Assembly (NCBI GenBank): GCA_017562135.1
Contig: QEYB01000026.1
Span: 310,001-374,000 of the forward strand
Direction of reading: 5' to 3'
Length of the DNA stretch: 64,000 bases
DNA from: Dipylidium caninum
Taxonomy: Eukaryota; Platyhelminthes; Cestoda; Cyclophyllidea; Dipylidiidae
Positions 51,109 through 63,970 of the stretch are shown in pieces (positions within the stretch are counted from its first letter, which is position 1; each line of letters opens with the position of its first letter). A model generated the notes under the pieces. That model saw only the letters and a list, made by a program, of their open reading frames with translations. It was not told the origin of the DNA and did no database searches. A program made the translations under genes and the position numbers.

Positions 51109-52459
51109 GGCTCCATTCATATCCAATTCTATCTCTATCGTTTCTCCTCTCTCTAGGCACTTTTGCCTACTGTCACTTTTCGTTGTTTAGATGATGGAAG
51201 TTTGTTTTCCTTTTCAAAGATTAAGTTAATTTTTCTTCTAAACAAGTCGTCCATACGGTAATCAATCTCAATCAAACGTCGGGTGCTGAAACATGCGAAT
51301 ATATATTGTAATCGTGTTCTTGGTACTAATTACCAAATAAAGGTATCTATTTGTAATTATGATGCCTTTCAATAGTAGCACGCGGTATTGAAGTATCCAG
51401 ACATTAAATTAACTTTCCCAAAGTAGTGTTTTGATGGCTTCTGGAATATTCTAGTTGAACGTGTGGTGAGATCATAAGTACCTTTTTAAAGGCAGTCAAA
51501 AATGGCATCGGGGCTGTGACTACATTTTGGATATGAGTCAGCTAATTCTACGACTCCCATGTGAATGAAGTGTGATTTACTAACTCGACAGGGAATAGAT
51601 TGGAGGGGGGGGGCCGTGTCCGATTCTGGTAACCCGTGTTCTCCACATTATTTCCCGTAAACTGTCGTTTTTGTAACCAAAGGGGAGGGTTAAAAGTCTA
51701 AAGTACGTAAAGTCGGATGAAGCCCCTAGTTCGTATCTCATGTAAGATTACAGAGGAAATCGAGAGAAGTCTATTAGCGTGATGTAAAACGCGGAAGGTG
51801 CTGCTCTAATGAAGTCAAGTAAGAAGTCGAAGCAGTTCAAGGTTACTGAAGGGAGCTTGAGTTATCAAGTTTATCCAACGGAAAGGGTTATTTTGGATCT
51901 AACTAACTCTATCTCCAAAGAGTTTAATTGAAATACAATTCTGAAATGTTAAGCTGTATAGAAACAAGAATACAAGTTCGCAGATTACGTAAAAGACACG
52001 CTAGGATGACATTGCTTCGCGTGCGAACTGCGATAAACCATGAGAACCACCTTTCCCACTTCAGTCTGCATCTGCAATGCCATATTGAATCTATTTCGAC
52101 AAGGAAATCCCTGCTCTTTGGCTGTATACAAACTAGATTTTTGGTTTTGAAGCTTTTAGAATTCACGATTAACCTTATAAATTTGTTTGGGCCCTTAATT
52201 TGCAGTATTCATTCAGTTATTAATTTTGATGTTGGAATATTTACCAACCGACCAATACACTTAACATCGCTTAGTGTGCTGAAGAAGCCACTTTCTTCAA
52301 AGGTATCGCGGTTTTGCACGTTAAAATAGATACCTTTCAAAAACAGCTTTGTGGACCCACATTTAATAACGGCATTAGGTCGCACTTTCAGCCCCTTGTA
52401 GACTGGCCTATAAGTTCAATGGTCCGCTTCCTAGATTTTGGCTTCGTGACTGTTTAAGG
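51109..52459. other. spacer between MTSS-like gene and EVI5
   Basis: About 1.35 kb between two genes on the same strand. The left part should be the 3' UTR of the MTSS-like gene, up to shortly past the AATAAA at 51336; the right part should hold the EVI5 promoter and 5' UTR. A G-run lies near 51604-51612. One open frame (about 51928-52329) was checked as a possible WH2-type exon and rejected. No promoter motif could be assigned. Confidence 0.5.
51336..51341 (+). promoter_or_regulatory. candidate poly(A) signal of the MTSS-like gene
   Basis: AATAAA about 230 bases after the stop codon, in AT-rich sequence, the first canonical hexamer after the gene. It supports 51108 as the end of the coding region. 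Confidence 0.55.
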
Positions 52460-55400
52460 ATGGCTACTGACCCTGTTGCTATCGGCTCAGTAATTGGCGA
52501 GACAGAGGACGATTTGGCTCAAAAGCTAGAAGAGCTAAACAAGTAAATCTTAAACAACGTTTTATTTGCCCAGGTGCTTGAGTGCTGACTCAAAAGCTGT
52601 TGTGTCGTGTGCGTCCAATAAACTTAGTCGTGTCTCCTCCAAGATGAGCTTGATTTCTTCTATTTCCACTGGTGAGTCAGTTAATTGGGTGTTTTTGATA
52701 TTGAACAGCGGTGAAGCCTTATTGATTTGGTCCTCTGAGTTTTATCCCTATTGATTACTCTTCTCTGGCACACATTGATTTTTATAGCGGAAGGGGACGC
52801 CGAAAGTGGTAGCAACCTGTCTACTTGTTCGGGAGAAGAAATACAATTGGTGGCCATCGTTTTCGAATGCCTTTCCGAATTTTATAAACACCAGTTCTAA
52901 TGGTTCTTTTCCGTCAACAATATCACTTTGTCAACAGTGGGACCGTGTTACAAATAACTGGGAACAATACTCTAAGAAAAAGACGGCAGTTGCTGTACGT
53001 TATCTTGCACGACTACGTCTTGTCTGTTTTTGGGCAGAGCAGTATGTCGCTTCCTTTCGTTCACGAGAAATATGCTAAAGTGGTTTTAAAATAGTTCGTA
53101 GAGAATTTAAAGAAACGTGAGCGTTGTCGAAACTACCTCTTCGATTGTTTATTTGATAATCATATTTTTTCCAGACCAGCATCATTTAGTAGCTTCTAAT
53201 TTTTACATGATTATTTGCAGGATTTGATTCGTATGGGGATTCCTGATCACTTCCGGCCGGTAATATGGCAACTTTTCACGGGCGCTTATGATTCTCCTAT
53301 GAGGCAGGCCTATTACAAATACCTTCAGGACTCCTCACCGTTTGAACGTGCGATTACTCGTGACATATCCAGGACCTATCCGAAGCACTGTTTTTTTAAA
53401 GACAAGGTATTCCTCTACTTTGCCATTTAGCTTCCAACCTTAAAACTTAATTTCTTCCACACTACGAATGGATCCGCGTAACTTCACGGCAAACTGACTT
53501 TAACGGAAAGATGGGTATAATACACTTCTCTCAAGATCACTTCAAACCTTGCGAAAGTAGTTCTTTTGTAAGTTTGCGTAGGCGGATTGAGCAGAGGCGA
53601 AATCTTTCCCCACTGGTGTACTTCATTTTATCGTGCCTATCTTCCAATTATCTTCACACGTCCAAACAAATGGTGGTTTTGAGGAATTACTGAGATAAGC
53701 TTCGATTTTTGCATTTCGTTACTTGGTTGACTGCGTCTTCGCTTTTAGTTAGGTTTGCCCTTATCCTTTTTGCCAGTGTTTTTTTCTTTCACTATCTTCA
53801 ATATTGACGTCATTTGACAAATGTCACTGAATTAATTGTTCTCAATTGTCGACGGGGCTGGGTCTCCAAATCTATTCGCATTTTAAGTTTCGCAATAGTC
53901 TGATTGCATCCTATAGCGGAACGTGAATTTTATTTTAACATATGGTGAATCTTATTTCATATACTGTTTAAAACGTTTACGAATTCTTAATCGTGTACAT
54001 TACTATCTGCTAGTTTAGATTTTTAACATGCGCATTCGCTAGGTAAAATATATTTACCATTGTTAGTACTTCGTTGTTCCAAAATACATAAGAGTTTACT
54101 AACATGACACCTAATCGATTTTTGAGTTTGCTTCATAGTGTCTAAGTTTTTAAGTTGTGTGAACATAAAATTTCAGTTAATTCACCTTATGCACCATAGA
54201 AATCTATGCTACTTCAAAAATGATTTTTCTTCAAGTGTTTTACTAATGCTGCTTCACTTTCGCCTATATAATGACTAAGTCGAAAGGTATGTTTTGCTAA
54301 TAATTTTATGTGTAAATATTCCAGGGAAGTGGTGGCCAACAAAGTCTCTTCAACGTAATGAAGGCTTACTCTCTTCACGACCGCGAAGTCGGCTATTGTC
54401 AGGGTTCTGGATTCATTGTCGGCCTCCTTCTAATGCAGGTGCTTTTTGCTTATTAGTATTTCATTGAGGATTATATGTAATGCTTATCGTTGTCTCATCC
54501 CTACAGACGGGTTGGTTAGTGGTTGTTATGCGTAAGGCGGTCACTAAATGTCACTTATGAATGTAGGCTAACCGAGTTCTGAAATTTTTTTAAACATGAG
54601 TTATTTAACAAGCAGATTGCACCTAACTTATTGTCGACTATAGCGCTGAATACATACATTTGCGCAGCGTGAATGCATTTATAGCCTTAAAATATAGTAT
54701 GGTCCCAACTTTGTGTGTTGAAGACGCCTTTATTATGTCTCCCCCACGGTCTAGTACTCAGTACGCTTAAAAATAAACGCGACTATGATGGTCTCCAAAA
54801 ACATTTTGTATTTTGCGTTTTACTTACCACCTAGAGTCTAAAGACGAAAATACTTTTGCGGATTGTCACAATTTCGAAATTTTTTGATTTGCTTACTGAA
54901 ACTTCGGCTGCTGGGCAAATATGGTCTCTTTATTTGTCTAAAACAACATAGGCTTCTGAAAACCCCAAAAGTCTTTTGTGACAACTTTTAAAAACATTGG
55001 TGGGTTCAAGGAATTTTTGGATTGCCCGTACACAGGATGAAAGGCATTAAATTGTCACAGATTTAAATATGTTTTACCTTTGCGATGTTGAAAAAGTTTG
55101 TATAGTTAATTTATTAGTACGTCATTTTGGTGACCGTTCTCATTTGTTTATCGTTGAGTTATGGTCGGACAATCATTTATGAGGATATGAAACAGTTTTT
55201 GCTCACTTCGTTTCAGTGAAGAGGCATAACTATTATTTTGAAGTACGATTGTGCGCTCCAGATATTGTCGAGGTTTTTCTAATAATCGAGAAATTCAAAT
55301 CTCACCGAACGTCACTGTTGAACATAAACCTTGACGCACCACTGGTCATTGCCAGTGATATTTCAAATGTCATTAAGAATAAGCTAATTATGTTCTTATT

Positions 55401-58400
55401 TGCGTGGTACACGCGACAAATGTATTCTTTTACTGAGATATAGGAGCTTAGTGTGGCTTAAACAGAACCTGCCTGCGATTTCACTATCGCTGCCACGTCA
55501 CCAAGGGGACTCAAAATTAACCAGTGTACATCACTTTGTCATCAGACGAGGTCTGTTCTTCCGCTGAATGTGAACGCGGTGCTGCAAATCGTTGGAGATT
55601 AATGGAACAAAATAAACATTTGATCTACAGATAAATGCCAGCAATCTGCTGTGAACTGGTACTCGGATGTGTGCGCTTACTGTTTCCGATCCCGGCAACT
55701 TGACTCGCGTATGTGTAAGCGTCCGACATCGATCACTCCCAGCCGCATTCGATGGGATCCCTTGTAGGCGGAACTGCCTGTGCCTGTGATTGGTTACCTG
55801 CTCTTGTCCTTGTAATCACGACTTCCTATTCTTAACAGTCATCAGCGGAGCACGTCATCTATTGACATCACTATAGCAACCTCCACCAAACGTAACACTA
55901 TGTAAACAATACTGCTACTATTACTTTACCCGTCTTAATGTAGCTAATGTTTAAAATATGATTTGCAGATTTCTGAAGGAAATAGTAGCCATATTTGGGG
56001 GACACAATTTTTCATTTCTATTCTGTTTATGGTGTATGGTGGCCGCGTTATCTCCGTTGTTTCTGGGGTGGACCGCCGGTGGCGCTCTTCTCTAAGGGCT
56101 AGCACTATCAACATTAGCAGGTCTTTTGATAGACGAGGAACTGCTACTTATTTTAATATTATAAAAGCTGCGAATTATTCTCTTCGGTAATGTATATAGA
56201 TCTCGAGAGTACAATTTATGTATCTTATCGTTCATAGATGTCAGAGGAGGAGGCATTCGCAGTGCTGGTACAGCTGATGAACGAATACCGTCTACGTGAA
56301 CTTTACAAGCCATGCATGACCGAGTTGGGTGTGTGTATGCACCAACTTGATGGACTGATTGCAGAGCACCTTCCGGAGCTCCACACCCACTTCGCCAGTC
56401 AGGCCTTCGCGCCCAGCCACTACGCCTCCGCTTGGTTTCTCACTCTTTTCGCCACTGCCTTTCCTATTCCCATGGCAACTCGCGTGATGGACCTTTTCAT
56501 TGCCGAGGCAGGTCAAAGTTTCTAACGCAGATCTGTTCAATCGGTCTCAATTTATTTTCATTGGATTCGTAGCGCCCAACAAGTCTTTCAATTCTTGACA
56601 AAATTATTCCAAATACTGAATTTTCTACCTCTTTTATTGATGACCATAGTTTAGCTTTTAGGCTTAACTTTTGATCTTGTTTAGAAGTCAAGCGGTCAGT
56701 GTTGACGTACTAAAAGCGGAACTTTCATATTGCAGCTATTTATTTCTCCCCAAAATTTTCATACTTTACATAACTGGTTTTTTACTTGTTCATCAAACCC
56801 ATATGTGATGGGTGTCCACGGAATACTGTCTGGCAAAAGTATCTTTTTATTTTCTCTGCCGATAATAAAATCAACGCTTTTACCTCGAGGAAAAGTCTCG
56901 AAGGTGAAACTCCTAAAATTACTCAATAATCCTTTTAGGTGCTTCGGCACAGCTTGACACAACCGACTTTCTGGATCACTACTCTATTTTTTTCTAACTG
57001 ATTTTTACAATTAATTTTAGTACTTAAGTTTCTTTCTTGAAAGTACATAAAAAGAGCGAGGAAGGTCACGAATCAAACGTTTTTCTACTTAACATTATTT
57101 TGCTAATAAAGCCGTTTTCCGGGTTTAACACGGAATTTGACTTTAATTACTTGAAGTGACTGATTTCCTCTTTAGCGAATTCCTTTCACCACGAATATCA
57201 TTTCACCTTATTTGAAGATCAAATGCGAGTTATTGTAGGTGTCTAGTGTTTTCGTCTTATTGGTCTGCCTGTTGGAGCTACTTGCTTTCATTTGAGGCCA
57301 CACATTCAGACGTGTTGCTGGGTCCTGTACACTTCATTCGCATTTGGCTTTGCACAACGGGTTTTGTGACGCTCAATTGCCGGTTCAAGTGACCTAACGA
57401 GACGTTTAGATACGGTCGCTTGAACTCCTGCTCGTTTCGAGCCTCTGCCTTTATTTAGAGCCTACTTATAATGAGATTGTTCAAAGAATCCAACTAGACC
57501 GCATCCATCCTCAGTTCTATGTTCAAATGAACGCTAAAAGTTGTAATGACGATTCTATATTAGATAACTTAATGCTAACCGCAAATTGCTCTAAACGATG
57601 AGGTTTCATGTACTCAGGATACGCTCTCTATTTCTATCTTTAAAGGTAGACGTGACGCATTGGCGAACCTTACTTAATCTGTTCTTTTCCCTTAATGGCT
57701 ATCTGAGGTGAACTTCCAACTTTTTATTTATAGTTTCCCAATGTTTTCTATAGAGACGAAGTTAGGTTGATCTCCTCAAAGCATCAAAGACGTTGCGCGG
57801 AGAACAACTTCTGATTGGTTTTCTAAGTGAGATCATTGCGAACGTGCAAACTTTTACACTGTACCAGTCCCGTCTACCAAAGGGTAGGCGGTTATCAGCC
57901 TTCAAATATTAGCTCAAATATGATTTTATTTTCATATTCCTAAAGTTCTTATTTGAAATGAGAATTTTGAATTGAGATAAAAGCGGCATTCATGGTTGGA
58001 CGGTTGTTAAGGGCTGTAGTAGTCTGAACTTCCTCCGTTCCAACCTTGACAACTGCTTTTCTTTACCTTAAAATTAGCATTTTTCATAGCTCTGACTGTG
58101 GTGAAATCTGTTTTACCACTTCATTTGCTTTATGGTTCTGTTTGTTGTCTGTAAGGCTGCGAATGGGGTGTATTTTAGCATTGATAAATTAGGCACAAAG
58201 TCCTTCACCTAGTTGTTATTTGCACTTGTCTTATAACTAACTTAGCACATTTTTAGACTCCACATCTCTGTGGCTGTACTGCTGTCACTGAGCCCTCTCT
58301 GCGAGCCTTTGGGGGGGGGATCGAGGGGGCATATATCTGGCCGTGGACTCTGAATAATGGTTTTGTCTTGCAAAAATGGCATTTAGTTGAAATTGCAGAA

Positions 58401-61400
58401 ATGGAAGAGAAATGTGCGTATTTGTTAATGTTATAGTTGAGCCAAAATATTTGACGAAGTCAAACATCCATAACTCCAAGTTTTCGAAGTAATATCTAAA
58501 TTCAATTTTGTACTTACTAGCGCGATTACTGACTATGCATTAAAAATGACGTTTGCTAGTTCTTCCATGAAAATTATGTGTCCCGTAAGTGATGACGACT
58601 GCATAGAGATCTAAACTGAACCAGACCTTTCTTTTTATGTGTGCTAAGCTAACTTGTTACAACGCTTTGCCTAGGCATTAGGGATTGATGAATAAGAGAA
58701 ATGGAAGGTACCTATAGTAGAAAATCTTAGTCTTTTTATCCCCTGGCGGGTAGTATTAGGCAATCATTGGGTCTTCAACTTTCATGATTTTCTTGTGATT
58801 TCAGGGCATGGACTTCATACTTCGTCTTTCATTATCTATTCTAATGCACTTTTCACCTCGCCTTCTCACTATGGATATGGAGACAATGATATTAGTGAGC
58901 CATCTATTTGGTTAGCTGTGGCTTGTGCCATTGTTTCATTGAGTATTTGCTTTTGACAATCGACTCCTTGTGATAAAACTGCGTTGGAGCATTCAAATAA
59001 TCCTACATACAGAATATTTACATACTTTTAGATCGACTATCATGTTTGCATGACTGCTTTTTTTAACATTGAACAGATGTTGATTTCTAGAATTCTTATG
59101 GAGGTAAACTACTTCCATGTTGCAAAGAACAATATTCTAGTCATTCGCGATTTCTTTTTTAGATCATGTCTACCTTAGTATTAATGCTTCATTACTGTGT
59201 TTGTGGTTTTTAAATAAGTTGAAAACTTTGGAGATCTGAAATCTGATTGGATTTTTACTATCTCCTTTTAGTCTCTTCAACAAACCGAGTCAGTTGAATG
59301 GGAAGATCATGGCAGGATACTATTTGAGACCGCAATGACTGTGAAACTAAATCATCGACGCCTGAAAAAGTGCGACATAGTTTGTTTTTCATTAACGTTT
59401 CCTTACTATAATCTGTTTAGTCGTAAGCCGAATGTTTATTTGCTTCACAACATTCTTGATATCGTCCAGCCAGAATTTTTTCACTGAAACGTTTGCGGTC
59501 GACCGCTAAAATTTTTAAACTTTTCATCAAACAGCCAAGGATTCCCGCATCGACCGTAACTGCATTTTGTGCTATAAGTGGACCGACAAAAGGCTGGTAA
59601 AGTATTCTTCCAAGTTCTCCAAATCAAATTTATATTTTCTTGCTCTAACTTCAATGAACAGGCTGGGTTCAGTTACGTTGCTTGTGTAAGGAATATTAGT
59701 GTACAACTTTTGGTGAAATACATCCTGAGTAGCGTATATTTTTTTGGGCCTAACGGATTGTTTTCGAACATAAGATCCTTTTTTGAGTCTGAGCAGCCTA
59801 AACACCCAATGTAATTCCTTTTTCCAACTTGAAATACCAGGATCAGGAGGAGCGGTAAGTCTTTAATTCTCTCCCCCACCTTTGGAGACAAGATTTCAAA
59901 TTGGATGAAATTGCCCGGATCGTCATTAATCACCTAAGTGTTCAGTATGCTCCCTTTGGACGGGAGTCTTTTGATCTCAAGCCGGTTCTTGAAACCAATG
60001 CTTTTATACATTCGAGTGCAGTAAAGACTGAAATGACTATTTTTACTCCATAAGTACACTTAAACTAACAAATTTCGCCTCTTTCAGACTTAGGAATGAA
60101 TACATCGCTGCAAGAAGTCAAGAGCAGGCAGAACAAATAGAAGTTAGGGTATGTGACTGCCCTTTCGTTTGACTCCCTGCATTACAATGAGTGGTTCTTT
60201 TAATTCTTCGCAGAGAAACAAAAGCCCAGTTTTGTTTTTTTGGTTAAAGAGTAGAAATGAAAATGACTTACCTTAAAAGGACCAAGGTCGCCTTTGCATC
60301 ATTTAATCCTCTTTATTCCATTCAAGCGGAAATGTCCATAAGTGTGGCAACTATATTAGAGGCAGATGAGTTCTTTTTCACTGTGCTTACAAATTTACTG
60401 TACCTTAAAGTGAGCTTAATTTATTTCCTTAGAGATTAAAAACTCTGTCTCATTTTTATCTCTTTCAACCTGCGATACATTCCTGTATCTTTCCAATATC
60501 ATTGGCCAATTTTCGTTCAGTGTTATTTCATATCTAAATTCTAATTTTTAGCGGCTAAGAACAGAAAATGGTCTCCTCTTGCAGAGGCTGGCTCGTTTAG
60601 AAGAGGTAGGTACAGTAAAAAGTGAATCATTGGAAGAGATTTGGTCTTGTTAGTTAATAATTGTTGATGCATTTTATTAGGATGTAGTAAAGTGACTAAA
60701 GTAATTTGGGTAGGTAAAATCGCATAAATGTGTTCTTGAGTTGTAAACCCCTGAGTAGTATGAGAAAATATTTTCATCTACTTTTAGCTCTTAAAATTAA
60801 CAAAACATCTTCCATGCAAGCGCATTATACTCACAGCATTTCCTCCCAGCCGAGAATAAGACACACCTTCTTGAAGCGCCTACTATTATCCCAAAAAACC
60901 ATTATAAGTAAGAAATGATATGAAAATATATGTCCAGCATTTCAAACAATGAGTGCGTTGATTGTGTTTCTTCTGCAAGCAAAACGGGATCTCACGTTGG
61001 TGCGCTGATGATAAGTAATAAACGCCTTATTGCAGACAAAACAACGCTGGAAATCAGTTCCATACCAATTGTCGAGCATGAAAGACAATTAGAAACAAAG
61101 TTTTAACAAAGCATGGTTCTGTAATCGAAAAGGGTGTTTGACATCGAGTTAAAACTCCTTTGAGTAGCTATCTTTGACGGTTTTTATTTTACTTAGATTT
61201 TGCTTGTAGGCGGAAATTCCTAATATACTTCCATTCTTTCATCAAACAAAACTTGTTTGCATCTTCTTTGAGGTTTATTTATAAGACGCAGGGAATATTT
61301 CCCGTAAAATTATTGTCGTTGTTTCCTGTCAACTCAAAGGATAACACGTACTTGGCCAAACAGTTGGTCGATTGCAACGTAGAACGAGCCGAGCTGTCGG

Positions 61401-63970
61401 AGGAGGTTTCGCGACTACGGGGCCGTGTTGCACGGTGGCAGGCGATGCAGGAAAAGGCATCGCTCCGCACCCCCACTGCCTGTTCTCCATTACAGCCGAC
61501 GAATAAGGCGGACCCCGTGAGGCTTACTACGATTACAGCGACACCAGCGGAAAATGGTGATTCCAATACCTTTGCCCTTTCTTCTTCTACTTCTTCCTCT
61601 GCGTTCCCCTCTAGCGATGACGAGTTACCGACGCCGGCTCCGCTGTCTTCGCCACCCTTACTATCGCCAAAAAGACAACCGCAGCGACAACAAGTGATGA
61701 AGGATACTTCAGTCAGTAATAACAATCAGGTTGTCAATGTTTAATTTCGTCGCCTGCTTATGCTTCCCTTCCTTATCTGCCTTATTTTCCCTCGTTGCCT
61801 TCTCCCGCAACAATTAAGACGGTGGCGCGACGACCATGCATGTCTTTCAATTGTTGTAATGCTGCTGATTCTTGAACCGTCATTTGTCACGGTCTGTCCT
61901 CTTTGTTCCATTTGTTGAACGCCTATTTTGTGCATGTGAATAAAGCTCTTTGCATGATCTGTGCTCACATTTATTTTGCCCCCAAAGAACAGCATAATTG
62001 GGACACTCATTCATTTTTAAATTCACGTTTTGAGATTGTGACAGAATATGCCCTGTAGCGTATTGCAATCAGTTGCTCGGTCAAAATTACATTTCTTACC
62101 ATTCAATTGCAGGTAGTCCTAGGTGTGGCCACTGTTGTATGCCGTCCACTTTTAATTCATTGGCACCATAGGGGCTGGAATTTGTGCCCCTTGAATAACT
62201 GCAACGGTTATTGGTGTTACCTTTCACCTCCATTTAGCGCAGTGTTGATGAACTTTGTGTTTGCTAGTAATAACATTGGATGGCACAGTGGCTATTGCCT
62301 ACTTCCACTCTCCTTGAAACGTATCAACCCACTGGTGTCAGCATTTGCGCAGTGTGGTTTCTCAGCTGATCAGTAAAAATAAAGTTAACTAATCACTTTA
62401 ATGCGCACCTAAACAGATGAAAAGTGTGCCCCTTGCCTCTTAGCTCAGGAGATTTGCCTAGTATTGCAAGGATGACCCCTCAATTTGCCGAGCTGACAAT
62501 TTCAACACGGTTGCCTACTTAATTGGAGGGTGGGATTCCGCGGGAAGAAGCCATTCTGCTCATAATTTGTTTCTGACTGTTAAAAATCTTGTCTAGGGCA
62601 TTCGTTTTGAGCTACTTTTAGCTTGCAGCAGGGAAAATGAGTCGATCTAAATCAACTGGAGAGTTGAGGAGTGTACACTAGTTACCTTACTGCATAAGGG
62701 GAAGGCAATAGAAGTCCTCTTAGCAAAAAAACACCCGGAATGTCTAAGTGTCCACGACGCGGAATGCGTGGGATTTCTAGCCAGTCAAGTAAAAAGTTCT
62801 AAATTTATAGACGATGCCCATCGGATGTTGAAGTGGCCAGTTGTCGGGCGCTTACGCAATTCACTTGCGTGGACGTTTTATGGAGTAGTGAATTAGCTCG
62901 GATATCCTTTCTTATGAAGGGTCACTGTGTAATAGCACAAAAATTTGCCCCATGCTACAAATTGTGTTATCTTCAAGAGCTGGAAATGTCGTCGAACAAA
63001 GTTCCTATGGTAGTGATGACGATAAGGGTAAACAGCTCTTGTTGTTCTGCGATTATTACCCCAAAGATAGGCAGGTGAATTCCTCACTTGATGGCGTTTG
63101 AGAATAATCTGAAGGTGGATTGGAACAGAAGCATTTCTGGAAAGCTAATTTAATGGGCAACTGGTAATAAGACTAGCTTGACTTTATAATCTGATGCTTT
63201 AACATGTGCAGACTTGTTTCTCTGCTGCCATTCCCACGTGCATCAAGTATTTCTCAAAGCCCTTCCCATCACCTTAGATGAAATGTTGCTACCCCACTCA
63301 AAGTGGAGGAATTTTATTTGCGCAGATATTCTCCTCTCGCCTCAAAGTATTTCACCAAATGTTGGTCAGGGAGTGCGATACTTCATGAAATAAATTCACT
63401 TGTGTAGGCATTAATGCAATTACAAACCATCACTCCCAACCGTATGTCGGTCACAATTTTGGAGAGTAGCACGGTGTCAACTGTCTCGAGTCAACAGTTA
63501 TTTGCTTAAGCTCAGCAGTAAAACGTAACTGTGGGGAGAGACAAGAGCAAACAGCAATATGCCACTTTTTGGATGAGAATGCACCTTCTAAAACTTTTGT
63601 AAGACTTGTGAATCGTAGTCTTATGGGAGGGAAACAATCGCGATGAGAAGAAGGGCGAGGAATTTGACCGTTTTTACAGTTACTTCTGTGCACTTTCATC
63701 CTGGATAGGTGTCAACTACGTGCCCCAACTGCTCGGAGCGGGACGATGAAACCACCACCTCACAGACGCCGGACGCCGCCAACATCGGGGGCGGAGTCCT
63801 GGGTGTCATCTCCGTTTTCGCCAGCCTCGATGACGCGAAATTCAGACGATCGGCTTCTTGTCGAGACAATTCACCAACTTGAGACGGACCTCGTCCGACT
63901 ACGCGTCCGCGAGTCCGAATGCCATTCGGCTCTGCGTGATGCCAGGGAGCGAATCCGCCTTCTCGAAGAG
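52460..63970 (+). CDS. evi5: EVI5-type Rab GTPase-activating protein, 5' part
   Basis: TBC-domain GAP for Rab GTPases; EVI5 proteins act in endosomal traffic and cytokinesis. Exons: 52460-52542, 52574-52671, 52788-52849, 52938-52994, 53221-53406, 54325-54438, 56238-56507, 58805-58894, 59272-59369, 60088-60148, 60552-60605, 61340 to about 61711 or 61729, and about 63680-63970, where the donor GAG|GTATCG leads out of the window. Residues 1-100 match the EVI5 N-terminal region ([31 protein letters not shown]). The TBC domain spans about 101-340: [12 protein letters not shown], the arginine finger in [10 protein letters not shown], and the glutamine finger in VGYCQG are all present. A coiled coil follows ([52 protein letters not shown]). 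Intron 1 is 31 bp; the intron after residue 290 appears to be GC-AG. The borders of the last two exons are the least certain. The 3' end is missing. Confidence 0.88.
61340..61744 (+). CDS. evi5: EVI5 exon 12 with variable region or alternative end
   Basis: The acceptor (CTCAAAG ending at 61339) puts the frame in phase 0 with the preceding exon. The first 40 or so residues ([20 protein letters not shown]) continue the EVI5 coiled coil. The rest is Pro/Ser/Thr-rich with a basic patch (PKRQPQRQQ) and then an in-frame TAA at 61742-61744. Two phase-0 donors precede the stop: TCA|GTCAGT (exon end 61711) and CAG|GTTGTC (exon end 61729). Either would join the coiled-coil exon near 63680. Reading through to the stop would instead give a short isoform of about 520 residues. 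Which of these is used cannot be decided here. Confidence 0.6.
   Translation, partial: DNTYLAKQLVDCNVERAELSEEVSRLRGRVARWQAMQEKASLRTPTACSPLQPTNKADPVRLTTITATPAENGDSNTFALSSSTSSSAFPSSDDELPTPAPLSSPPLLSPKRQPQRQQVMKDTSVSNNNQVVNV
63680..63970 (+). CDS. evi5: EVI5 coiled-coil exon at the right edge
   Basis: The acceptor TTTTTACAG ending at 63679 gives a phase-0 open frame to the donor GAG|GTATCG at 63970. The C-terminal third ([20 protein letters not shown], then [13 protein letters not shown]) matches the EVI5 coiled-coil segment after the TBC domain. The N-terminal two thirds are Pro/Ser/Arg-rich and unaligned, so the true 5' border may lie further right; an AG at 63708 is in the wrong phase for the preceding exon. 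Confidence 0.6.

Noticed and set aside
51928..52329. ORF downstream of the MTSS-like stop containing EMLSCIETRIQVRRLRKR, which vaguely resembles the start of a WH2 motif
   Set aside because: It lacks the central glycine and LKK core, has no good acceptor in frame, and lies beyond the AATAAA at 51336.
59370..59379. Later donor for EVI5 exon 9 (ATA|GTTTGT at 59379)
   Set aside because: It would put the next exon in a frame with an immediate stop (ACT TAG). The donor at 59369 gives KKLRNEY, which matches EVI5.
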